From Candidatus Thorarchaeota archaeon (lineage in GTDB: Archaea; Asgardarchaeota; Thorarchaeia; Thorarchaeales; Thorarchaeaceae): DNA of 30,553 nt. Below are positions 24,443-30,553 of this stretch, piece by piece. Below the pieces are notes generated by a model, which was not told the DNA's origin, made no database searches, and worked only from the letters and a program-made list of their open reading frames with translations. The position numbers were made by a program, and so were the translations under genes. The DNA lies in the NCBI GenBank assembly GCA_016840825.1, contig JAEORN010000318.1, positions 1 through 30,553 of the forward strand, written 5' to 3'. How positions within the stretch are numbered: position 1 is the first letter of the stretch; every line of letters starts with the position of its first letter.

Positions 24443-26332
24443 CTATACTTCTCTGGAGAAGATAGGTTGCTTTGAGATTAATGATGGAAGTAGAAGCTGT
24501 TGTTTAGGTGCGAATTCAGTCTTTTCAGAAATCTGCTTTGCGAGTTTCTCTACAGACATCTCAGCTTGTTCTTTCTCTCGACGAATTCTTATAGATAGTA
24601 TTCCAGAGCTCTTCTCTTTTTCTCCAACAACACAGATGTAAGGAATCCATAGCTTCTCTGCAGAACGGATCTTCTTGCCTAGGGTCATAGAACGGTCATC
24701 AATCTCATACCGAATCCCGTATTCATCAAGAGTTCTACCTAATTCCTCGGCATATGGAACAAGTCCGTCATCTACTGGAAGTAAACGAACTTGAACAGGA
24801 GTCATCCAAAGAGGCAACATTGGTTTGATGCCCTGCTTCTTGTCTTTGTTCGCTTGTTCTAGAACTCCATAGAGAATACGTTCTATTGAACCTGAAGGAG
24901 AGGTATGCAGAATGAGTGGTCGCTTCTCTTGACCATCCTCACCGATGTACTTGATGTCGAATCTGTCAGCATTCTCGACATCGATTTGAACGGTACCAAG
25001 ACATGCAGCTTTCTCTTGCTCATCGACAACATTCCATTCTCCTTTGAAGATAAAGTATGCATAACGCTCATTGAATATCTCAATCATAACGGGCTTCCCG
25101 ATCTTCTTGACAACACCTTTGACGAACTCGGTATTTTCCTCATAGAACTCCTTAAGCAATCTGAAAGAAACCTCATAGTTTAGGTCAAGCTCCTTCATCA
25201 ACTTCTCCACAAAGACCAATTGATTATTCACTGAATCCTTTGCCATTTCGACATCAGCAACGAACTCGTGGATATCGGGCATTGTGAACGCACGAGGGCG
25301 TCGCATCCCTGCGAGCTCACCACTCTGTTCTCGTCTATAGCTGGGAGCGATCTCGAACATCTTCAAGGGCAATTGCTTGTATGAAATCGTTGCTTGAGAG
25401 AGTAACAAGAACTGACCGAAGCAGGCTGAGAATCGTGCGAAATAATCGCGATCGCCAGATCTTACTACATATTGTCGTGATGGAAAGCGCTGAAGGTACG
25501 ACTTCAGAGACGGATGCTCATAATCATAGATCAATGGAGTCTGAACCACATGAGCTCCATAGTCTACCATCTCTTTAGTCACACGCTCCTCAACGGCGCG
25601 CTTGAAGGTATATCCTCTTGGAGGCCACCTGAAGTTACCAGCATCTGAACCAGGCTCATAGTCCACCAACTCAAGACTTTTCATCAGTTCAATATGAGCT
25701 GGAGGCTCTTGTGCAGTACGATCTTTCGCGGTTTCGTAACTAACATAGAGTCTGAGTTCCTCATATCCGCTATAATCGAATTTACTAACCTCAGTCACAT
25801 CACCCTCGGGAGTGAAGATGTAGAATTTAGAGTGTACTTCCTGTTCAGCCTTTATAGCAGTCAGGTCCTCGCCTTGAGTGATCTCTCCATCTTCTGAGAT
25901 TTCCATCTTGGTGATATCCAAGACCTTTGAACGTTCGGCAAGAGGATGTCCCTTGCAGTGAATCATGAATGACTTGTACCAACCAAATGGGATTCGAAGG
26001 ACATCATAGTCCTGACTCTTCAGCTCTTTTTCGACTCCTTTCAGAAGCTTAAGAGCCGCACTAGGTTGTGCAGGAGTTTCACTCAGGTGAACCCATGGAT
26101 AAACGATTATCTTCTTCTCTTTGACTTCATCAGCTGCTTGGGCTATCATTTGAGCTGTCAATTTCGCTGCTTGAGCTATATTTGTTGTGTCCGAGGTCTC
26201 TGCAGCTATGAAGTTGACTAGACATGATTCGTCAGTCGAATAGCTCTTATCGTCAATACTTTCCGCATTCTTCAATGCTTTCCGTTTGGCTTCAAATGCA
26301 AAGCCATCACTATGTATCTGTAGCATTCTCAT
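24443..26332 (-). CDS. thrS: Threonyl-tRNA synthetase, archaeal type
   Basis: This enzyme charges tRNA-Thr with threonine in the cytosol. At 629 residues it has the archaeal layout. An N-terminal editing domain (about 1-140) starts MRMLQIHSDGFAFEAK, like the D-aminoacyl-tRNA deacylase-type editing domain of archaeal ThrRS, and includes HPLAERSKVLDI. A class II core follows with motif 2 YRREQSGELAGMRRPRA and motif 3 SGSIERILYG, then an anticodon-binding domain (MTPVQVRLLPVDDGLVPYAEEL). Zinc ligands are expected at the Cys of SACFGQF, the His of PDIHEF and the His of LILHTSP. ATG 26332 matches the family start and has GAGGT seven bases upstream. A palindrome overlaps this start. It diverges from the thiolase gene. 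Confidence 0.97.
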   Translation of the reverse strand: MRMLQIHSDGFAFEAKRKALKNAESIDDKSYSTDESCLVNFIAAETSDTTNIAQAAKLTAQMIAQAADEVKEKKIIVYPWVHLSETPAQPSAALKLLKGVEKELKSQDYDVLRIPFGWYKSFMIHCKGHPLAERSKVLDITKMEISEDGEITQGEDLTAIKAEQEVHSKFYIFTPEGDVTEVSKFDYSGYEELRLYVSYETAKDRTAQEPPAHIELMKSLELVDYEPGSDAGNFRWPPRGYTFKRAVEERVTKEMVDYGAHVVQTPLIYDYEHPSLKSYLQRFPSRQYVVRSGDRDYFARFSACFGQFLLLSQATISYKQLPLKMFEIAPSYRREQSGELAGMRRPRAFTMPDIHEFVADVEMAKDSVNNQLVFVEKLMKELDLNYEVSFRLLKEFYEENTEFVKGVVKKIGKPVMIEIFNERYAYFIFKGEWNVVDEQEKAACLGTVQIDVENADRFDIKYIGEDGQEKRPLILHTSPSGSIERILYGVLEQANKDKKQGIKPMLPLWMTPVQVRLLPVDDGLVPYAEELGRTLDEYGIRYEIDDRSMTLGKKIRSAEKLWIPYICVVGEKEKSSGILSIRIRREKEQAEMSVEKLAKQISEKTEFAPKQQLLLPSLISKQPIFSREV

Positions 26333-26340
26333 TAATGAGA
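26327..26340. promoter_or_regulatory. Palindrome overlapping the thrS start codon
   Basis: TCTCATTAATGAGA has perfect arms TCTCAT/ATGAGA around TA and spans the thrS start codon. The arms equal the core of the duplicated operator at 18493-18536. Part of it is fixed by the coding of Met-Arg-Met, so it may be chance. Confidence 0.35.
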
Positions 26341-26377
26341 CCTCTAGAAATCCATCTTCTCGGTTCTACACTTAAGC

Positions 26378-26394
26378 TTGGCGCATTGTGCCAA
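26378..26394. promoter_or_regulatory. Near-perfect palindrome in the thrS/thiolase divergent promoter region
   Basis: TTGGCGCATTGTGCCAA pairs at seven of eight positions around a central T. It lies in the 96-base gap between the divergent starts, where a site could affect either gene. A possible operator; no regulator is known. Confidence 0.4.
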
Positions 26395-26428
26395 TCGTCC
26401 ATTTACAATTTAAGGGACCGTTCATATT

Positions 26429-27652
26429 ATGAGAGATATGACAGAGGTAGTTGTAGTATCAGCTGTGAGAATCCCAATTGGAGCTTTTGGAGGTTCATTA
26501 AAAGATCTTCAAGCTCCGGAGCTCTCTGCTCAGATTATGAAAGCCGCAATAGAAAGATCAGGTGTAGATGCCCATAACATCGGAGATGTTCGTTGGGGAA
26601 ATTGTCTGGAACCGCCTAAGGCACTAAACGTTGCACGAGTTAGCGCACTTCTGGCAGATATTCCCTACACCGTTCCAGCAGTCACAATTAATCGAGTATG
26701 CACTTCAGCTATGGATGCAATTGTCAGTGGCTCACTCCAGATAGAAACCGGATTCATTGATGTTGTACTCTCAGGAGGAGTCGAATCAATGTCAAATGTC
26801 CCCTATTGTGTTGAGAATGCTCGGTGGGGAGTGAGGTTATTCGATGGAGTATTCTTAGATATGCTAACGACTGGACTTCATGCTGGAAGTCACTTCTTCC
26901 CGCATCCAGAAACAGGAAAGCCATACATAATGGGAGAAACTGCTGAGTTTCTCAATGAGAAGCACGGATTCACTCGTGAACAACAAGATGAAGTCGCGTT
27001 ACGTTCGCAAAATAACGCTGAAAGAGCTACAAAAGATGGCGATTTCAAAGATGAGATAGTTCCAATAGAGATCAAAGGTAGAAAAGGAGATGTAATGCTC
27101 TTTGAAAAAGATGAGCACTTCAGACCCGGACTTACGATGGAGGATCTTTCGAAGCTCAAGCCAGCTTTTAGAAAAGATGGCACTGTAACAGCAGGTAATT
27201 CTAGTGGTATCAACGACGGTGCGGCTGCTGTCATCTTGATGTCACTAGATAAGGCAGATGAGTTAGGTATCAGGCCAATTGCCAAACTCAACGGGTATGG
27301 TATGGGATGCAGCGAGCCACATTTGATGGGCGAATCGCCAATTCCTGCTGTTCAAAACCTCATTGAACGGTCTTCAGAATCATTCGATGACTGGGAACTT
27401 GTTGAGCTGAATGAGGCCTTTGCTAGTCAGTATCTAGCTGTTGAGAAGGGCCTCAAACCTCTTGGATTCGATAGAGAAAAAACAAATGTGAATGGCTCAG
27501 GAATTGGCCTAGGACATCCGGTAGGATGTACAGGTGCAAGGATTATTGTAACATTGCTTCATGCTTTGAAGAAGCGAGGACTACATAGGGGAATGGCAAC
27601 TCTGTGTGGAGGTGGTGGAATTAGCATTGCCACTTCTTGGGAGTTGATGTAA
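26429..27652 (+). CDS. Thiolase (acetyl-CoA C-acetyltransferase)
   Basis: This is a 407-residue thiolase that condenses or cleaves acyl-CoA (acetoacetyl-CoA to two acetyl-CoA, or longer 3-ketoacyl-CoA). Catalytic residues are all present: nucleophile C91 in NRVCTSAM, H363 in GLGHPVGCTGAR, and the second cysteine C393 in LCGGGG; NEAFASQY is the usual N-x-A-F motif. The start VVVVSAVRIPIGAFGGSL is standard. It has the full bacterial/eukaryotic-type active site and no partner HMG-CoA synthase or DUF35 gene beside it, which separates it from the mevalonate-pathway thiolase clusters of archaea. Biosynthetic or beta-oxidation use is open. ATG 26429 or 26438 could be the start. It may join the acyl-CoA made by the AOR fusion. 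Confidence 0.93.
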   Translation: MRDMTEVVVVSAVRIPIGAFGGSLKDLQAPELSAQIMKAAIERSGVDAHNIGDVRWGNCLEPPKALNVARVSALLADIPYTVPAVTINRVCTSAMDAIVSGSLQIETGFIDVVLSGGVESMSNVPYCVENARWGVRLFDGVFLDMLTTGLHAGSHFFPHPETGKPYIMGETAEFLNEKHGFTREQQDEVALRSQNNAERATKDGDFKDEIVPIEIKGRKGDVMLFEKDEHFRPGLTMEDLSKLKPAFRKDGTVTAGNSSGINDGAAAVILMSLDKADELGIRPIAKLNGYGMGCSEPHLMGESPIPAVQNLIERSSESFDDWELVELNEAFASQYLAVEKGLKPLGFDREKTNVNGSGIGLGHPVGCTGARIIVTLLHALKKRGLHRGMATLCGGGGISIATSWELM

Positions 27653-27709
27653 TATAATTGTAGCCGTGCTGATCACAGAGGATGAACGAGTAGAAACAGA
27701 ATATGTAGA

Positions 27710-30049
27710 ATGAGTTTAGGCTCCAAATATTGGAATCCCGATATCGGGGGCAAAAGCTTTACAGCGTATGATGCATTATTACTTGGTACTACTAAAAGAC
27801 TACCACCAAGGATGCAAATCATGTTTCATGATGAAAAACCCAGTCTATCCAGGGATCACTATCGTAGATTGTTTGATGAATCCCTTCAGGGAATAGCGAT
27901 TCTTTCAGGAGGGAGAATCATCCTAGCTAATGAAGCCTATGCTGAAACTCTAGGTAGACCATTGGAAGAGCTAAAGAGAATGAGCTCAGATCAAGTTTGG
28001 ACACTAATTCATCCCGATGATAAATTTGAACTTCAGAAGCGTGATGAGCTCATTCATAGAGCCAAAATCCTGCCCAAGCATCGATTCAGATACATCAGGC
28101 CAAACGGGGAGATTAGGTGGGTTGAGTCGTATGTAAGAATCGTAGAGTATGACGGATTACCAGCACTACAGGCGCTAGAGGTTGATATTACAGAGCAGGT
28201 GCATGCTGAACAAGCACTTCGAGAGAGTGAAGAGAGATTCAGGACATTCATTGAAGGATCTGAACATGGGTATATCGTATTTCAAGGTAATCCTGCCAAA
28301 GTAATCTATTCCAATCCCTCCCTAACTAGAATCATAGGATATAGCAATCAAGACCTCATGTCTATGACTATGGAGGACATCATGAGCGGTATTGATGAGA
28401 ACTTTCGCGAAGATGCAGGATCATACCTGACCATGGCATTGGAAAAGGGAACAAAGCTGGATATGACCAATGAATTCCATTTTTCAAGGAAAGATGGTAC
28501 AAAGGTTTGGTTGAGAACAGATTCGAGTCTCATATATCTAAACAATGAGCTTGCGCTACAGATGCTTGTACTTGATATAACAAGACAAAAGGAACTTGAT
28601 GAGGCTTTACAGAAGGGTGAAAGAAGCTTCAGGGGCATTTTCGAAGCATCACCAATTGGTATTCTGCTTTTCAATATCGAGGGCAGAATAATCCAAATCA
28701 ATAAAGCTGCAAAAGACATTCTCGGAGTAGATACTGAAGATGACTACAAGAACTACCGGATTGCGAATGACCCAAATATCCCTAGTCGCGTCCTACAGGA
28801 TATTCAGGTGGGAATGGGGGATAGTTTTGAGGGGCCGTATGATATAGAAAAGGCAGGCTTTAGAACTACGAGGAAAGCCCCGCTCCATATTCTTGTTCAC
28901 GCATTGCCATTGGATATAGATGAAGAAGGTAGAATTACACAATATCTAGTTCACATTCAAGATATCACCGAACGCGTCAAAACGCAAGAAATCCTGAAGA
29001 AGAGCGAAGAAAAGTATCGAACACTGTTTGAATCAGCAAATGATGCAATATTCCTGATGAAGGATGATATGTTCGTTGAGTGTAATGAAAGAGCTTTAGA
29101 AATGTTTGATTGTTCAAGAGATCAGATACTTGAATCAACACCATATAGATTCTCTCCGCCCTTTCAACAGGATGGTAGAACATCAAAAGAATCGGCTATT
29201 GAGAAAATTGAAGCTACGCTCAATGGAATACCTCAAGCCTTTGAGTGGAAACATAGCAGATGTAATGGGACTTCCTTTGATGCAGAGGTCAGCCTAAATG
29301 CGATTCAACTTGGCGATGAAACCTTCATTCTGGCAATTGTACGCGATGTCACGCATAGAAAAGAACTGGAACAAAAAACAAAATCAGCCTCCCGTAGAGG
29401 AATGCTATTCCTTGATCTACTGACACATGATATCAAAAATAAATTGCAGGCACTCGAACTCTTCACTGGCCTCATAGAAGAGAGTGGAGCTGTTGACAAG
29501 GAGATTCTTGAACAGATATGCTCTTCGCTTACTGATTGTACGCACCTCATCTCTAAAGTAGAAACTACTAAGACTTTGCCCACTTTGCCCCTAGCAACTC
29601 AAAGTCTACAAGATGTACTGCTTCGATCAATAACCAAAATATCATCCGAATACGATGATGTTGAGATAATATTACCAACTATCACAATAGGAAAAGGTAA
29701 CGTACTTGTGGATACTTACATCGATATGGTCTTCTATGAACTCATAGAGAATGCAATAAAACATAACAAGAACAGCAATAGGAAGATATGGATACTGGTA
29801 GATGAGGATGAAATAAACTACAATGTCAGCGTTGCAGACAATGGTCAAGGACTTAGTCCATCATTTAAGGATGAAATTTTCAATCCTGAGAAGAGAGTAG
29901 GAGGAGTTGGGCTTCACTTGGTCTATGAGATACTAGAGAAGTACAATGGATCTGTTAGAGTTCTTGATAGAATTGAGGGGCAATCAAGTATGGGTTCGAT
30001 GTTCGTTGTATCGATACCTAAATTCTCTAATAGCCATGAAACCTCATAG
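27710..30049 (+). CDS. Soluble sensor histidine kinase with four PAS domains
   Basis: This 779-residue protein is a signal-transduction kinase without membrane segments. Four PAS domains occupy about 45-170, 175-300, 302-430 and 437-560, each followed by a PAC-type motif such as EVDITEQ, VLDITRQKEL, QDITERVK or VRDVTHRKEL. The phosphoacceptor region is LTHDIKNKLQ with H573, and the ATP-binding domain has the N-box ELIENAIKHN (N681), the G1 box DNGQGLSPS and the G2 box GVGLHLV. It should sense an internal cue (redox, light, gas or small ligand) and autophosphorylate. No response regulator lies next to it. The start ATG 27710 lacks a clear ribosome binding site; a later in-frame start is possible. 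Confidence 0.9.
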   Translation: MSLGSKYWNPDIGGKSFTAYDALLLGTTKRLPPRMQIMFHDEKPSLSRDHYRRLFDESLQGIAILSGGRIILANEAYAETLGRPLEELKRMSSDQVWTLIHPDDKFELQKRDELIHRAKILPKHRFRYIRPNGEIRWVESYVRIVEYDGLPALQALEVDITEQVHAEQALRESEERFRTFIEGSEHGYIVFQGNPAKVIYSNPSLTRIIGYSNQDLMSMTMEDIMSGIDENFREDAGSYLTMALEKGTKLDMTNEFHFSRKDGTKVWLRTDSSLIYLNNELALQMLVLDITRQKELDEALQKGERSFRGIFEASPIGILLFNIEGRIIQINKAAKDILGVDTEDDYKNYRIANDPNIPSRVLQDIQVGMGDSFEGPYDIEKAGFRTTRKAPLHILVHALPLDIDEEGRITQYLVHIQDITERVKTQEILKKSEEKYRTLFESANDAIFLMKDDMFVECNERALEMFDCSRDQILESTPYRFSPPFQQDGRTSKESAIEKIEATLNGIPQAFEWKHSRCNGTSFDAEVSLNAIQLGDETFILAIVRDVTHRKELEQKTKSASRRGMLFLDLLTHDIKNKLQALELFTGLIEESGAVDKEILEQICSSLTDCTHLISKVETTKTLPTLPLATQSLQDVLLRSITKISSEYDDVEIILPTITIGKGNVLVDTYIDMVFYELIENAIKHNKNSNRKIWILVDEDEINYNVSVADNGQGLSPSFKDEIFNPEKRVGGVGLHLVYEILEKYNGSVRVLDRIEGQSSMGSMFVVSIPKFSNSHETS

Positions 30050-30190
30050 TACCAAATCTATTAGTAAGAAAACTCTCGCCTTGCTTCATGCAGATGGAAA
30101 CGAGAACAATAGAGGGCAATGGTACTACTCTGTTGAGGTGGCGTTAGTATCCCACCATGCTAGGAACTGTTGTAGTAGAATAATGATGAT

Positions 30191-30206
30191 ATAGGGTAGT
30201 CCCTAT
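30191..30206. terminator. Small hairpin between convergent genes
   Basis: ATAGGG and CCCTAT form a 6-bp stem around TAGT in the 167-base gap between the histidine kinase and the convergent surface protein. There is no clear T-run on either side, so its role as terminator is weakly supported. Confidence 0.3.
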
Positions 30207-30216
30207 ACCTTCTATC

Positions 30217-30553
30217 TCAGCTCTTGTTCTTTACTATCAAGATTAAGAACACAACAATAACAACAAGACTTCCTATGGTCAGGATGATGTTCAGGTTTAT
30301 GAGTATCACATCAACAATGCCAGGTTGCTCTTGGACATTGACCATCACGCTATCGCTTGCTTCAAGTCCAAATGCAGTACTAACCACAATTGTGAAATTG
30401 TAAGTTCCAACAGCTAGGCCATCAAGGGGCACAGTGAATGATTCATCACTTGAATTCCACAATCCACTTGAGAATAGCTCTCCATTGAGGTAGATGTGAT
30501 AGAATCCAGGAGTACCTGCTTCACCCTGCCATTCAATAGTATGGCCGGTTTCA
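30217..30553 (-). CDS. C-terminal part of an Ig-like surface protein with membrane anchor (5' end outside window)
   Basis: The frame runs uninterrupted from the right window edge to TGA at 30217, so the start is not visible. The visible 111 codons encode the end of a beta-sandwich Ig/PKD-like repeat (HIYLNGELFSSGLW, then GLAVGTYNFTIVVSTAFG and SDSVMVNVQ) and then one membrane helix (about IILTIGSLVVIVVFLILIV) with a KNKS tail in the cytosol. It is thus the anchored end of an extracellular protein like the other surface proteins in this window. Length and other domains are unknown. Confidence 0.83.
   Translation of the reverse strand, partial: ETGHTIEWQGEAGTPGFYHIYLNGELFSSGLWNSSDESFTVPLDGLAVGTYNFTIVVSTAFGLEASDSVMVNVQEQPGIVDVILINLNIILTIGSLVVIVVFLILIVKNKS

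Noticed and set aside
1..30553. CRISPR array, tRNA, rRNA, insertion sequence or integration site
   Set aside because: No regular direct repeats with spacers, no cloverleaf or rRNA-like sequence, and no transposase or integrase gene were seen on either strand; a tRNA with an intron could still be missed by eye.

Overview
This window looks like a piece of an archaeal chromosome, most probably from an Asgard archaeon close to Thorarchaeia. That placement is inferred from gene content, not proven. Supporting signs are a full-length archaeal-type threonyl-tRNA synthetase with its own N-terminal editing domain, GGTGA/GGAGG-type ribosome binding sites, TATA-like promoters, a FilR1-type archaeal regulator, a tungsten-type aldehyde oxidoreductase with a MoaD-like protein, several Ser/Thr-rich or Ig-like single-pass surface proteins, and a giant surface protein whose cytosolic tail looks like the longin/roadblock modules common in Asgard genomes. 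No rRNA, tRNA, CRISPR array, insertion sequence or prophage was recognised.

Layout, left to right. 1-2030: a minus-strand pair (medium-chain quinone oxidoreductase, then a membrane-anchored alpha/beta hydrolase cut by the window edge) and a small four-helix membrane protein with an intrinsic-type terminator. 2110-3821: small unknown genes, then split sulfopyruvate-decarboxylase-like subunits (comD/comE). 3828-6330: an MFS transporter and a divergent secreted, Thr-rich, membrane-anchored surface protein. 6386-7614: a minus-strand run of two SCP2-like proteins and a MoaD-like protein. 7696-11954: a 1210-residue fusion of aldehyde:ferredoxin oxidoreductase with an AMP-forming acyl-CoA synthetase, followed by a HAD phosphatase. 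11958-16676: a giant LamG/Ig-like surface protein with one membrane span and a cytosolic tail. 16830-19587: a winged-helix regulator, a two-lobed retropepsin-like aspartyl protease, two copies of a palindromic operator, and a divergent aminoglycoside-phosphotransferase-like kinase. 19604-20497: a DUF1028 protein, followed by a 477-base gap that holds a strong candidate structured RNA with a terminator. 20975-24405: a double GNAT acetyltransferase, two overlapping flavodoxin-fold genes, a divergent FilR1-type regulator and a DUF6265-like protein. 24443-27652: thrS, divergent from a thiolase. 27710-30553: a soluble multi-PAS histidine kinase and the C-terminal end of another Ig-like surface protein.

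The genes suggest an anaerobic heterotroph. It oxidises aldehydes with a tungsto- or molybdopterin enzyme, activates acids to CoA thioesters, and may handle them further with the thiolase and SCP2-like carriers. It also has a well-developed cell surface and sensory apparatus. The most unusual items are the AOR-acyl-CoA synthetase fusion next to moaD, the surface receptor-like protein with a longin/roadblock-like tail, the candidate non-coding RNA near 20590-20760, and the duplicated palindromic operator at 18493-18536.
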